Positions 37,061 through 51,185 of a stretch of 64,000 bases of DNA are shown piece after piece. A program made the position numbers and the translations under genes. Source of the DNA: Synchiropus splendidus (Eukaryota; Chordata; Actinopteri; Syngnathiformes; Callionymidae); NCBI RefSeq assembly GCF_027744825.2, contig NC_071345.1:12478501-12542500 (forward strand), read 5' to 3'. The number at the start of each line of letters is the position of its first letter. The stretch's first letter is position 1. The notes beneath the pieces were generated by a model. That model ran no database searches and was not told where the DNA came from. It saw nothing but the letters and a program-made list of their open reading frames with translations.

Positions 37061-39439
37061 CCCTCGGATCAATGGCCGGGTCAGATAAGCCCCGTCGACT
37101 GTAAACCCTCCCTTTCTCCCCCGACAGCAACTCTCAGCATTTCACAATGAGAGTTGGTGATTAACCTGACCTGCTGGGAGTCTGCTGCCCTCCCGTTGGC
37201 CCTCGTCCAGACTGTAACTATGTCAAGGCAGTGGCTCGCTGACCGATTGAAGTGGCTGCACACAGAGATAAAGAAATCTGCCTGGATGGCAGGGATCGCT
37301 TTTAATTCTTCACAACCTCTCTCTCACGCGCCTCATCATTCCAATCGACGGCTGCTTTTGCTTATTATGTAATTTCATTCCTCCTTACTTGGACCATTCA
37401 CACATACAGTGGTGGAAAGTTTTCAGGCACCCAATGCTTTCTTCTGTGTGCTGATGGTGATGATTTATTTTTTGTTCATATTTGAAATCACTCAGTTTTG
37501 TTACTTTGTCTTACAAACAATAAACAAAAAAAAAAAAACATTCGTATTTTGGAATTTTGGAACACAAAAACCATTTTACTACATGATGAGTGCGTCAAAT
37601 TTTTTGGTCTTTTATTTTATTTTCCGCCACTGTACAGTCTTAGACACAAAAGTACTAAATCAATTGCATTTCTTTACACTACAAATATTTTAGTTAGTTA
37701 GTCTCCAAACATTTTCCTTGTATTTCTCTCCTTCCATTTTTTGCTTCTTTCATTATCGGAAAAAAATGTTCATGAAGACTATTAAAATGTTTTAATAATA
37801 TTTTACTCCAATACTACTGCCATGTAATTTTTTCATTAATATATTGTGATTTGAGGTGTCTTTTTTAAAGGATCTTAGCTAAGAGTCACTTTTATGGCCG
37901 TTCATAACAGTAAAACACAAAGAATACTGAGACATAGATCAAAGAATAATAAGTTTCTTGACACTGTCTAAACCACAGTCTGCAATAAGGACATAAAGAC
38001 ATAAACTGTTACATAGCTCAGTGTTCCACACACACACATAATGCAACACCACGATAAAACAGTAAAGGATGCCAGTTAAAGTTGAGTAATCCAGAGCAGT
38101 TTTTCTTTGTTTTCAGAACAGAAAATGACATTTCAAATGCTCTGGATTGATGAATGTTGAAGCGGCAGTGGCCAGCAGTGATTAATCTGTGTGAAGATCA
38201 AAGCTGACGCTCGGTTTCGACTTGTCTCCCTGAGAGACATTTGCATTCAAATGCATCGAGAAATTGGTTTAGGAAATGGTGTTGATTACACTCATGAAAG
38301 CCATCATTAGTGTGAATTACTATCAAGCCAATGCTAATTTAGTCTCCCTCATTCAAACCCACCAAACAAAGAATCATATTGAAAACTTTGAAATTTGTTT
38401 GCGTGAGTGTGTAACAAATTTTGCACAGAATGGAAAATGCAAGCTGAAGCTTTTCCGTGGTAGAACAGGTTTCTTTAAAAACACAACTGCTATTGTTTAT
38501 AGTTCAGACTACAAGTCCCATGATGCAGCAGCTTGTATTCCAAATTAAACATTTCAGTTCTGGCTGTTTGCTCACCCAAGACAGAACACAGACTTATCAA
38601 GTGTTAGCTCAGGTTTAAGCTCAAATGTGTAGATTTAATCAAAGATGAGAGCCGCTATCGCTGGTCAGAGATCAATAAACAGGCATTCTTCTTTTATCAC
38701 GTGTCAGTGCTCACTGTTGTCATTATGCTTATGTTCAAACACGATCACAGGCACGTCTGTTCCGTCTATCTGACTGTGGATACCGGAGCAAACACAATGA
38801 ACGTGAGGAACAATGGATCACATCATCGGAACGCTCCGCTCCGACCAGGAAGTCCTGCTGATGGGATTTTCAGGCCACTCAGTTTCACTTAGATGCTTCT
38901 TCACGGAAGTTGAAGTTGTTGAAAACAAATCTATATGCAGTTACATAAGCAGTTCCATTGTTTCAGTCGTGGCTTTCAAGCTTGTTCATGTTTAGATATC
39001 AGCTTAAAAAGATTACAAAAGAGGACACCGCCAGGTCAGATGTCAGCTGAGGGGCTCTGGCTCAGGAGGAATATGAAGGAGATCAATATGAGCTCTCATC
39101 CTTCTTACAAATACATGCACGGACCCAGCATGCTTTTGGGTCATGTGCACATGAAGCCGTTGTTTTTTTTCCACTTTTTTTTAGGTCTGTTTGCAAACTG
39201 GGGAATAAAAGTGATCACAAGAGGCAGAAATGAAATTTTGTTCACCAAACACTTGAGAAAGACAATCCTGCCAGCAGCAGCAGATACTGAAATTGCATTT
39301 CCCATCTTTAGATATGTATTTAAAAAAATCAAAAATCATTTTTCGGTTTGTTTTAAAAGGTGAAGACTTTTAATATTGTTTATTCAAGGAGCCCCAAATT
39401 AGAAGAAGCACAGCAGCAAGACACATTGTGAAGTCAACT
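37061..39439. other. Intergenic upstream of ncoa7
   Basis: No LysM, GRAM or other NCOA7 exon was found on the minus strand here. AT-rich, with short non-homologous open frames only. Confidence 0.5.
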
Positions 39440-39960
39440 CAGACTTTGTCAAGTGGGAGACCACTTTGCTGTGTCCATCACTTCTTCTGAACAATATTTA
39501 GAACTTACGTACAAATAAATAAAAATAGTAACTAAATATCCTTGCCGCCAGTGGTCCAAAAATCCAAGATCAAACAGAGTTTTAATGTGGGGAAGAAACT
39601 TCAGTGAGAAAAATCTGTGAAATATGCAGGGAAATTTGGAAACTGATTGAAAAGGTTTAACTTGGGCCTGCATTCACAGTCCTTACACAGCAGTGCGACA
39701 AGTGGAGGAAAGTTGAGCCTGGAAAGACCTTTACAGTAAATAACTTGAATACAAATATAGTTAAAACTTAAGCGGTGGAGGCGAATTGGCCACATTATAA
39801 ATTCTATCAAAACATCATCTGCATACAGAGAAATTTTGAGTGATGAACCATGTTCAAAGTTGCCAGAAATGGTTATCACAAACAGAGGTGGTCTTCCTAT
39901 CTAGTTCAGAAAGTATTTTTCATGACTGACGCTCGGGGAAGAGTTTTATCTCGGAAATAC
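39440..39960 (-). mobile_element. L1-like LINE reverse transcriptase relic
   Basis: On the minus strand the translation includes SLKISLYADDVLIEF, the YADD catalytic motif of a LINE reverse transcriptase. Further on, LNFPPLVALLCKD resembles the following conserved region. Stops and frameshifts break the frame on both sides, and ends could not be fixed. It is dead. Confidence 0.6.
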
Positions 39961-41674
39961 ATTCCTAAACAAAACCCAAATGTTGCACTCGTTCCAATCT
40001 ACTGCACTTTCAAATAGGTAAATTGGTTCTTAGGTGTTGTCGAAGGATCCTCCTCACCTATCTTCAGGCCTGAGACAGTCTGTATACGAAAATGCCATTG
40101 AGGAACAGTTTCCCATGAGGTCATCAAAAAAATATTCAAGTACAGACAGGAGTCTCTTTTTTTTTCAACCGGCCTCTGATGCAGATTCTGGGAGAAAAAG
40201 TTCAGGCGTCTCAGGTATTAATCTTCCAAAACTAATGTCCAACTTTTGTGTGGTTAGTGACTGATATAAAACATAGCAGACTGATGAACTACTTTGATGC
40301 ATTTTAAGAAATATTTAACCACTAGGTTCAAAAGTGCGTTTAACTGGCATAAAATTTGGACAAAGGAAAAAAAAGCACTTCATTTATGATTTTTGCAATT
40401 CTATTAACATTTAAAACAGTAAATAGTTTATATTACTGCTAGTAATGTTGAGTAACATTACAAGCAAAACAAGCACACCTCAGCAACTTATTATTTATTC
40501 AACTTTTGCATATATGTTTTGTTCTTAATACTTAATATAATAAGGGTGCAGCGCTCGATCTATCTGTAATTGCACTTTGCCCCTCTCCAAAATGAGCTGG
40601 GTGACATGCACCTGCAGTTAAATACCTCCCACAAAGGCCGATAGAACTGCTTCTCTACTTCCTCTTCTGCTGGGCTTCTCCAGGCACATCCCTGTGATTC
40701 CTGTTTTTGACCCAGTTCGCCTTCCTGACTCTGCGTTTCTCTTCGGGCTCTGCAAACTCGACCTCCTGATCTTATGTGCTTTCCATGCTTTCTTTGTCTT
40801 CTGGGTCTTTTTTTTCTTCAGCTGGCCTGCTCTACTGGCCCTTCCTGTTCAGTGTTGAACTCACTTATCACTTCATCCCCAGCCACACGGTTCTCCCTCA
40901 CTCTGCTCGGGCCTCTTTTTGCCTTTATGTTTCCTGCTTGGGAGTCTTCATTTAAAGAGATCAGTATGGATTAAAGAAAAGTAGCGCGTCAATGAGTCAC
41001 GAAGAAGAGCGAAAGGTCTAAAATAAGTCGTGCTGTTCCTCATATATACATTATGGTAAATTGAAATATGAAACATTTATTTATTTATTTCTCACTGTAC
41101 TTCATTGTACTTTGAATGAATGCATCAACCGTCACGGAGATTAAAGCTAAGTTCATTGACAACCCAACAAAGCAAAAGGGATGGAAGTAACTATCCCCTT
41201 TCCCACAAAAGGTCCTCAGTGGATGCAGGTTTGTGTTCCAACCCTGCAAGCACATTGAGGTTAACCAATCAGGTGTCAGCTGAAACAACCAGCACCAAAC
41301 TGATAATCAAGTGATGGCAGCCTTCAGACACCCGATCGGTAATAAGAAATCCTGTTGGTTGGTTGGTTCAGGACTGGTTTGGCTCGGCTTCTCCTGAGTC
41401 CTGCTGTAACATGGACATAGTTGTGTTTTCACTCTCAGAGGTTCAGAGGTTCATAGTGAGGCTGTACCTCGGTGGATGTCTATGGTCCAAGCAACACATT
41501 GTCTCTTCCAAAGTGTCAAATAGTCACTTTTTTTAATGAACTTTTTGTAAGATGTCGGCCTTCCATGTTGCGCATAGGTGTTTCAATGGAGTAAAAAAAA
41601 ATTCTCTCTTCTTTGACATTCAGTGTGGGTTTAATCTTAACTCTGCCACACTGCCTATAATGCCAGGATTTGCT

Positions 41675-42010
41675 GCAGACATTTACAGATCTATCTTTGT
41701 CCCGACCCTCACCTATGGTCATACGCTGTGGCAGAAAGAACATAGAATACAATACAATACAATACAATAGAATGACTTTGTTCTTCCCACAATGGGGAAA
41801 TTTGGGTTACAGCAACAAGCATTGAAAATTCAAGATATAGACAAAGCTACAATACAGGTATATTCAACACGACAGAAACAAAGAAAGCATCTCGGGATCC
41901 CCCAGTCGGAGCAGCTAAATGTCGCCCAGGAGAAGGGCGTCTGGCGCAGCCTTTTGAAGCTGCTGCCTCCGCAATCTGGCAATGGATAAGCGGACGAGGA
42001 TAGATGGCCG
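41675..42010 (+). mobile_element. LINE ORF2 C-terminal remnant and 3' tail
   Basis: ADIYRSIFVPTLTYGHTLW (41675-41731) matches the IYRSVVVPTLTYGHELW motif of fish LINE ORF2 proteins. After an AATAC pentamer run (41748-41770), HLGIPQSEQLNVAQEKGVW and LLKLLPPQSG, then the tail GGATAAGCGGACGAGGATAGATGG, match the typical LINE end. The frame between is lost. Confidence 0.65.
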
Positions 42011-43281
42011 AACATGTGCCTCAATTGAAAACCTAATGCAACAAACTTTCGCTTCACCGTGGGATGCAAAAGTCCTCTTGAAAATAGTCACTACCTGACG
42101 CCTTCAGAGTGAGAATGTGTTGCTTCAACTAGTCGCAGGTTAACAGGCTGCAAAATGGGCCTCCTGCTCCACTGCTACACACTTAGATGCCAACTTTAAA
42201 AAGTATGACCTCCACTAATTCAAGCAGATGATTCAATGCACTGCAACATTTGAAGAAAGATATACAGTAAAGTTTTGGCAGCAGTTGTGCCATTTCATCA
42301 TGGGGCAGTCTTTAAGTTTGACACATGAATAACACGTTTATTCAAAATGGCTAATCCTCCATAAAAAAAATATGGCACCAAAATTGTGGGAACAGTTGCT
42401 GCTGACTGTGAGATTTACCTCTTGTCCGTGTCCTATTCATCAGTTCCCAGACAAATTCAGTCAGGTGTTGAAAAACCAAATGCTGAAGAGGATCACTGTT
42501 GTGCACAACTGCACTCTGTTCAGACAAACATGTGTTTGCTTTGCCCTGCCACCTATTGTTTTCTCCTCATGTCAGTTATTTCTCAAAGGGCGTGTGATGG
42601 CAGCCGGAGGCAACAAGAACATGGTGTGTGGTTAGAAACGTCCAGATTTGCAAGGTTGTATCATCAAGTCCAAACATGTCAAACACATGTCATTAAGCTT
42701 TGATAGGCATTGAGCCACAGCAGAAATGCCACTTTCATGAGACACCCAGGCTGCACTGCAGCAGTTGTAGGTGTTGACGTTACAGTAAATGATTCAATTT
42801 AATTGGTTTTTTTTCTGTTCGACTTCAGACAATTCAATAAAAATTCATCCTGTTTGACTGTTATTTTCAATTTGGCACCTCTTCTCTCGACTAAATCTGT
42901 GAGTCAAAACCCACTCAAACCAGAAGAAACTTTACTTTTGACAAGGCATTCTTTGAAATACTGCCTTTGACTTTTCCTGAACATTTTTAAACATCTTAAT
43001 GTTTTTTTAACATATGCTTTCTAAAGTACGTCACCACAACAGGTTGGAAGGATGAATACAGAAGATTTAATTTGCCCAGACTATTTCTCTAGTTAAGATA
43101 ATATCATGTATGAAATGCAAACGATAAGAAGCAAGTTCATGCTGGAGTTCAAACAGGCAGCACAGGTCATTTAAAAGTGACTCAACCATGTGTGAACCCA
43201 TACTATTGATTTTAACAATCCAAAAGTCCAGTTGTGGTCGCTGGTAAAACTATGAACGCTTGAGGACATTTTCACAACCTT

Positions 43282-43300
43282 TGTGTGTGTGTGTGTGTGT
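43282..43300. repeat. (TG)n microsatellite
   Basis: About 9 TG units. Confidence 0.85.
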
Positions 43301-43609
43301 CTATGTGGTTTGGAGAGAGACAGAAGTTTTCAGTTATGGATTAAACATTTCAGCCTGAACATGTACGTCCCAGAGATCATTCGATTCGGGTGAAAGTCAA
43401 CAATAGCTGTGTTATAAAGATAATGAAACAGGACTGAGCACCTGTTGATCGATGCTCCTGACGGCTTCTGAGTTCAGTATGTGTCTGGTGGTGAAAGTTG
43501 CTTATCTGGTACAGTACAATACAATAATAAATTGAATAACAATTGAATAACACATACAACTACTTGACAATGAAATTCCCAGGAACAACAACATACACAG
43601 CACAGGCAT

Positions 43610-43765
43610 CGCTCACATGGTGGAGCGGTCGTCTTGTGACTGGAAGGTTGCTGGTTTGATTCCCTACTCATGATACGCTTGTGTCAATGTGTGGAGCCAT
43701 GGCTTGATTCTGATGGATCTGCACTCATGTTGCATCACAGACACAGGTGTGCGACAGTGTAAAGC
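43610..43765 (+). mobile_element. tRNA-derived SINE relic
   Basis: GGTGGAGCGGTCGTC and GGTTTGATTCC (43653-43663) are decayed A- and B-boxes in the right order and spacing. Downstream, TGTAAAGCATTAGATAG resembles the TGTAAAGCGCTTTGAG tail of fish SINEs. Mutations exclude a working tRNA fold. Confidence 0.5.
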
Positions 43766-44577
43766 ATTAGATAGTTGCTTAAGATGGACCTCGGAAGTAC
43801 CATAAGTGGGAACTAAATCAAGCAAACTTTGTGTCTTTTGTTAAATAGACACTTTTTATTTATGCGAATGAGGAAGATGCCATACGATGAATGAAAAAAA
43901 TTCACTTCTGGATTCGTCTAAATTAATAAACCTTTCTAAAATTCTATTTTTATACTCATTCTGACAGTCTCGAACTAAGCCTCTAGCAAGTTGCTCATTT
44001 AGTGGGATTAGCCCACCTAAAGTGGGTTAGCAGTTTTGTTTCTCATGTGAGCAAATCTCCACTCAAGTTTTGACTGAGCAAATTACACCAAAGCTGTGTT
44101 TGCCATCCACTTCTTTTGAATAATGTTGGATTCTATGATGTCACATGAATTTTGACAAGGGGCTTTCCTGAGCTCAATGTGTGGTTTGTCACTATTTCCT
44201 GTATTGTTTTCAGTTTTTTTAAAGCTTCTTTTTAAAGCTTTAAGGGTTTTCTGAAGAAAAGTGAAACCCGAAACTTGAATCAGAAAAGAGATATTATTTT
44301 TATCGTAAACTAAACTGGTCTGGTGAATGTTGCGTTCTTTACTTGACATGATGAAAGCGCCTCAGGTCACCTTCTCTACTATTGAAGGCAGGACCTGCTG
44401 ACTCAGGGATGTTAAACTTTAAAAACCGTCTGTGACGTTTATATAATGAGGGAATCAGCAGGTTGTAAACGGCAGTTTTAGGCTTGATGACGTTAACTGT
44501 GCTGTGTCAGCCGGGGTTAATGAGTGAATCTCAGGAGAGAGAACTCTTCCACTGACCCACATGCGATACAAATGCTG

Positions 44578-44602
44578 TGTAGTGTAGTGTAGTGTAGTGT
44601 AG
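44578..44602. repeat. (TGTAG)n pentamer repeat
   Basis: Five TGTAG/TAGTG units, just before the LINE remnant. Confidence 0.85.
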
Positions 44603-44625
44603 CGTACTAACTAGAGAAATACCGG

Positions 44626-44978
<353 letters not shown>

Positions 44979-47359
44979 AACACATGAACAGAACCAAAGA
45001 ACAACCTGAAACAATACTATAAAATGAGAAAAAAAATCACCTAAAATCTAAGTTTCAGTCCAGTAAATCACTAAATCCACGGTGATCTTTCTCAACTAAA
45101 CATTTAAGTTATAAAAGTAGTTGAAATTGCATACTTTATAATACAGAAAAATAAATGTTTTTTGGGCAAACAACTAAAAGAGAGAAGGTCAAAACAAGTG
45201 CACTGTGACACCATTATTGGATTATTATTTTAGAGCTATATAGGAAAATAGCTCTAATAAACTGAATAAAAATAAAGCCTGTGAATAAAAAATATTTGCC
45301 GGTCTGCTGCGTTGCATGAGTAGAAGTCCCTTGTTTTCAAGTTGCCCGTGGATTATCTCCATCATCACAGGTCCTCTGCATCTATCAGTTCAACACTACG
45401 AGACCTCTTACACACTTCCCCTTTTAGGTACACAAACCCCCTTGCGTCAATTTCTGTGAATAATTAACATAAACTTTTGAGGCGACACACACACACAATA
45501 TCTGATAAAATATTGCTGCCTTACCTGAGAATGAATGTCAGGATGCCACGTCTGAAGTTGAAAATGCAGTGTTGTTTTTTCACAGGTTTTGTTTGTTCAT
45601 TTGTTTTTTCTGTAATACACCTAGTGACGTTCTAAGCTTTGTTTACCTCCATGAAAAAGGAACGTTGACAAATATTTTTTCTTTTTATCTCAGTCAACAA
45701 AATGAACACAAGACAATGTGGCAGATGAGGAAAACGCATTGTTGCCTTTCAATGTAGATTCTACTTTGTGAACACATGAACGCCTCTAGCAAGTTCATTA
45801 TGTTGGTGCAGTATCGTATGTCTGCACCTTCGCCAGAGTCCAGTCGAACTGAGGCTTCGCATCAGCCGCGCCAGTCTCCTGCTCCTGAGTGGAGGATGTG
45901 TCGGCAAAGATCATGTCACAGTACTACATCGTCGAGCTTGTTCCGATATGACAGCTGGAGAAGTGACCAGGAAGAGAGGTCCACCTACACGTGAGATGAG
46001 TCTTGAGGGGCAGATGTACTCAGATCTAGATCAAGCAGGTGGAGCCAACACCCTCAGCGTTTTACAGTACTTCTATCTTTAAAATATCATGCAGCAATCA
46101 TTGCATCCATGTGCAGTTATTTACAGATTTGTACTGCCTAGCTTGTACCCACAAAATTGCTCAGATATAAAGAGCACATTACCATATTCAGGGTGTGTGT
46201 AGTGAAGTGATGTAATTTGCCTTTTTTTTACCCCATTTTAGCGTGTCTTTCTCGCTCGGCATCACGCACATTACACCCTTGGTAGTTCCTAAAATAAAAG
46301 ACTAGAAGACATTTGAAAGACACCATAGGGCACAAATGTCCTTTTCCTCTCTGAAAATCAATACCACATTTTGACACTGAGAGGTTCAGGGGTTGTGGAT
46401 GTGAGAGCGCAGAGGAGGTCACATCTTTGAGGCGCACGCTTCCTTCCTTCCTACACTGCTACGTGCTACGTGCTTGCAGGAGTTTTGCCGACACGGCATT
46501 TAGATGGGATTACATAATAATGTCAAATTTCTCTTCACGTCGTCAGGTGAAGGATTGCTGATCTACGACGCGAGTCATTCCTGTTCCAGTAGAAGCTTCA
46601 CCAGAACATCAGAGCAGTTAGACACATTTTTTTTCAAACGTCCTCTATTCTCTTCTCTGTTGGAGGTGAGGGTCACGATTACGCAACAACTCTGTGGAGG
46701 AGGGTGGAGGAGGGGGGTGAGACAGACTGGGACGGCAAGGAGTCAAGAAAAAAGGTCAAAACTGCAAATAATACAAGAAAAAGAAATTCTGAGATGGCAC
46801 CTTGAGAGTTGCAGTGCATTATGGGATATGTCCATCAATGTCATAAGTTGGTATATTTTCTGAACAATTTCTGAATGAGCAACTTTCCCCTTTTGAACAG
46901 TGCTGCAAATATTCCTGCATCATTGAAACCTCACAGTTTTACAAATGCATGTTTGTACAGGGACGGTATTTTTACATGTGTGTTGAACTACTTGTAGTGA
47001 AGGGGATTTAAAGAAGGGTGAGCATCAAGGTGAGAAGACACAATGGGCAAAAGATCGACAAAATGACGAGAAAAAATTACCAGCATGTAAACTGGAGGGC
47101 AACATCGGAACAGCTCTTTAGCAGCAGGAATTTTGATTTCAAATAAACTTCTATCGGTCCTCCAGCCCAAATTATAGATCAGGGGAAATATTGTAGTGAA
47201 AAATAGATGGTTTCCCGACATCTTCAAAATTCATTGTATTAAATAAGTATGAAATGTATTCAGGCTTAATGTATATAGTAACATACTGTAAAGACAAGGC
47301 CATGGCAAAAAAGCATTACAATTCAAGGAGAGAAAAATCTGTCAAAATAGCATAAAAAA

Positions 47360-47386
47360 TATAATAATAATAATAATAATAATAAT
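47360..47386. repeat. (AAT)n microsatellite, short
   Basis: About 8-9 units. Confidence 0.85.
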
Positions 47387-47756
47387 TGCTTGTTTCACAA
47401 ATACAAGCGCAAACATTTGAAATTCAGTCGCATTTTCAGTAATGGTGAAAATATAGCTATAACTTAGTTTGTTGTTTTGGCTACACAAAGGTGAATAAAT
47501 GAATTGCAACAGTGTGAACTTTGAAAAGTCAGACGGCAAAACAAATCTTCTGTTTGCCTCTCGTAATGGCGGGTGGATGCATCATTTTTGTGGACTACAC
47601 ACAGCTGAGGTAAGTATTGAAGAAATTGTGAGGACATGGGCCGAAAAATACAACAATTCACACATTCATATTCTAGAATTTACACCGACAAGGGTGCATG
47701 TCTGGAGCCTGGCGTAGTGAAGCATCCATGCCTAATAGCAAAACTGGTGATTTATA

Positions 47757-47815
47757 AGGTTTCATGAAACCATGTTCTAATTTTCAGTGGCCACCCGATG
47801 GCACTCTTTGCTGTA
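47757..47815. mobile_element. Fragment related to the 12.7-kb MITE
   Basis: Its sequence (GGTTTCATGAAACCATG, then ATTTTCAGTGGCCACC, GATGGCAC) matches the reverse complement of about 12860-12920 with scattered changes. The other end was not found. Confidence 0.5.
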
Positions 47816-48021
47816 ATCTTTCTCTTTTACCAACTATTTCTCTGAAACTGCACATAATTGTGAAAGCATGAGCGCCACCTACTGAGCTCAGAAACAGGCA
47901 TTTACACCTGCAGAGAATTGAAAGACATCAGTCAGCCTGTGTGCATATTTGATTTGTAGCAGGAAACACCAGTCCAGGGAGATCTTACAAAGATGAATGT
48001 CCACAGCTTTAAAAGTCTTAC

Positions 48022-48094
48022 TGGTTCCACTGGGGATCGAACCCAGGACCTACTGCGTGTAAAGCAGACGTGATAACCACTACACTATGGAACC
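48022..48094 (-). tRNA. tRNA-Val, anticodon TAC
   Basis: The minus strand reads GGTTCCATAGTGTAGTGGTT onward and folds as a full cloverleaf of 73 nt. The acceptor stem GGTTCCA/TGGAACC pairs perfectly, with discriminator A. The anticodon loop is TTTACAC, so the anticodon is TAC (Val, codon GTA). The T arm CTGGG-TTCGATC-CCCAG is intact, and both internal pol III boxes (TAGTGTAGTGG and GGTTCGATCC) are present. A TTTT terminator follows 7 nt downstream (48014-48011). It is nearly identical to the vertebrate tRNA-Val-TAC consensus. The one oddity is a T-T mismatch at the top of the anticodon stem (positions 27 and 43), where the usual pair is T-A. It stands alone in the gene-poor 37-51 kb stretch and is probably functional. 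Confidence 0.93.
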
Positions 48095-48936
48095 AGACAC
48101 TTCAAGTCGTCTTCGACATGAACCTGACCTGCACCTTTTCATAATTGAAACTAAAAAAGAATTAAGGAAATAAAAGGAAAATAAAAAAGAATTAAGACAA
48201 ATAAAAGGGGAAAAAAATAAGGAAAATGAAAAATAATTAAATAAACATAATACAAAGCTACAGTTACGAGGAAAATAAACTATAATAATAAAACAAAGAT
48301 ATGTAGAAAGACAAAATGCCCTGATAAGTTTCTTGCATGCAAGCATGGAAATATGTTTATTTTGTCATTCCATTCTGTCTTTTTCCCTATGTTTGCCGTA
48401 CAGGTCACGCAGGCCTGAGGTCGGTGCTGTCCTTGCAGATGTTTGCAGAGAAGGTGAGAAAGTGAAATCACACTGGAGCAGATCTGTCTTCAGCGCTGGC
48501 ACATATTGACAAATGTGTGCGTCAACAAAGTGAGTCCTCTGCTCAGCACGTTCCCAGAGTAGACCTCTCTGTGTCCACGTGTCCATTTATCAGTGGCTGC
48601 ACATGCCACAGAACAGAGAAAAGTAATAATGACTTTCCCAGATAAGATACCTTCAGGTGTGGAGATAGTCTGTTTACAGAGCTTAAGTGGGATATTGTAC
48701 GATGCATTGGAGCAAAAGATGAGAAACCAAGTTATTTATTGACGTAGTTCAGATCAGAACCGACAAATGGGCATCCTGGGAGCCATAATCGGACCCTTGA
48801 GGACAGTGAGACTCGCTCAGAAGCTGACCATGTAAAGATATTGTTTTCAGTTGACTGTTCCACAGGCTGTTTGGCAATTTGAAATTGTATTTAAATATTA
48901 TTATTTCACTGCTTGTCTTTAATTTCAGTTTGAAAA

Positions 48937-48982
<46 letters not shown>

Positions 48983-50994
48983 GAAAATAATATGAATTAT
49001 AATAATCTTAATAATAATAATCCCTGTGCACACATTCATGAACATAGCTGCGAAGTTCGTTGCATTTTGGATATTTGATCCATTGGATATATGAATCTAC
49101 ACACAGTTCAGTGCAAAGATTTTTTTGTTTGTTTTAATTTTACACTTGAGGGACTCCCTCAAAAAAATAAATCCACACACACAATTAAAATGATACAATT
49201 TACAGCACGTTTTTAAATTCAAAAATTGTAATAATAAATAAAGAAATAAAAGTTAGAAAAAAGAAAGAAAAGTAATATGACAGTGAAAGGTTTGTCGTTG
49301 TTTTTTATGTCATGTTTTCCATGCATATAAATGTATATCGAATGCCTTCGCCAGGTTCAGAACATTGCCTGACATGCAAGTAGATGATCAGTCAGCAGTT
49401 TAATCTAAGTCACGTGAGGTTAAACATGTTGATGTTGCTGTTGTCATTAATGTACCAAAGAGGCCGCTATGTTCCCAACCTTCACGTGCCAGGATTTGAT
49501 CCAAGTCTTGTCTCAATGACAGTGACCCACTTGTGTTTTACACACCAGGACAAGGGAAGCTGTAATCTTTTTGCAGGACATTGTGTTCTGTCTGCTAGTT
49601 GGCTTGATCTGCAGGAGTAAATACCAGCCAACAAGCAGCTCAAACAATCTGTTTCTGCAGACATAATTTGTTTATGCAAAGATACAAAGTTAATATTCAA
49701 CCAGACTTTGCGCTGATTATTAAGTTGAGCTGCAACGTTGCACGCTGCTGCCTTTCACCACGATGAGCTGTGATTATTCTATGTTTATTTATTATGAAAC
49801 AAGCATTGTCAATTGTCTGAGTGCACATCACAAAGAGGGACTAAATTCGCTTAATATGTTCAGACTAATGTGGTGAAGCACCACCTAACTTCTAGTACTG
49901 TAATAACATTGTCATTGTGCAATGACTTTTTAATTTATTTATTTTTTAATTGTGTGTGCGTCTGTGTAGAGATGTAGAAATTCTCAAGCTCATACTTAAT
50001 ATTTATTTTTTTAAATGTTCTGAAGCGCTCGTCCATGTTTAGAATGGAACTGTTTGAATTCTTTTTCCACCAGCATCTCCTCTTTATGTCTTCATTTAAC
50101 TGTTTCTCTTGCTGTGCTGCATCCAATATATGCACAGATTGTAGCACACTTGTAGATCATAGCAATAGTGTTGTTCCTCATGCATCATTTTCAATTTACA
50201 TCTCACAAAACTGTTGCTGTCACTGGAAAACCTCAGTCTCAGTCGCGGTCTGCACAGGAAGTGGTTACTCGACACGTAAAAAATAGATGCGCTTTATCAG
50301 GTCTGGTGTTTCAGTTCTCAGGTGAACCATTGCTCTTGACCTGGGAGTTACACAGATCTGCCAGTAAATGGCGGCAATCTACTAGCAGAGCTGCACACCA
50401 AGCACTTTATTTTGTGCCCAATGACTGACACCTGAGGAGTTATGGTCTGCGACAATCCATTTTCAGAAAAGAAAAAATTCAGATGCAGAACGAAGAATGG
50501 ACTTCTCCTTCTGTAAACAATCAAATTGCTCATGAGCGTGGTGTTTTTATTTGTTTAAGGAATTTTGCTCCATCAAAACGCACTGAAAACAAACAAACGA
50601 ATCATTTTATTCAACGAATTCATACCAATCCATATTCATGGAAATGCAACGTCAGCTTTAAACGATGACTTATACCTTTATTGTCCTCTTGCGTTAGTCC
50701 TTGCTTGCTGCCATCTACTGGCAGAGCTGTGTAAGTGCGGGCGGCAGCTATTTCAATGCGGACAAGATAAAACGACAAAAGTGGGGGGTAAATTGACGCA
50801 AATTCTATAATTATTAACGCAAACACAGGTATGAAATGTACAGTCTGCTGGTGTTGCGCCCTTGTGGAGACATATAGGATATTACTATTAGTTATTATGG
50901 ATGAATATAGTACTATACTGCATGTTCCAAGGTGTAACACATTAAAATACAAACTAATAATATCATCTTTGGTTGTCGGCCACTCGCTCGCTCT
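48095..50994. other. Gene-poor stretch, right part, up to gnl2
   Basis: AT-rich with an ATT repeat at 48937. No coding or RNA feature was recognised other than the tRNA to its left. Confidence 0.5.
48937..48982. repeat. (ATT)n microsatellite
   Basis: About 15 ATT units; a shorter inverted AAT run at 49010-49021 could pair with it. Confidence 0.9.
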
Positions 50995-51185
50995 GACAGG
51001 GGGCGGGACTTCCTCGACTGTCGCTCGTGGTCTGACGGGCTTCCTGTTTCCAGCGTAGACACGTGCGCTGTGTGGTTCCGAGCAGAAGGCAGAAAACCAG
51101 CAAGAAAAACAAAGGCTTTGGCTCTCGCTCCTGTCGCGTTTCTCCTTCTTTTACCGGCGAACCCAAAGCCGACTAAACAGCCATC
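50995..51185 (+). promoter_or_regulatory. gnl2: gnl2 promoter / 5' UTR, TATA-less
   Basis: A GC-box/E2F-like GGGGGCGGGAC lies near 50999-51009, followed by two ETS-like TTCCT motifs (51010 region and CTTCCTGTTTCC near 51040). There is no TATA box. The pyrimidine tract TTTCTCCTTCTTTTACC just before the start may give a TOP-like leader, which would suit a ribosome-biogenesis gene. Confidence 0.5.

Noticed and set aside
38935..39363. 142-aa plus-strand open frame
   Set aside because: No homology, low-complexity ends, no splice partner.
43610..43682. Possible tRNA gene
   Set aside because: A- and B-box remnants are present but acceptor and anticodon stems do not pair; called a SINE relic.
46504..46863. 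119-aa plus-strand open frame before the tRNA
   Set aside because: No homology recognised and no supporting signals.
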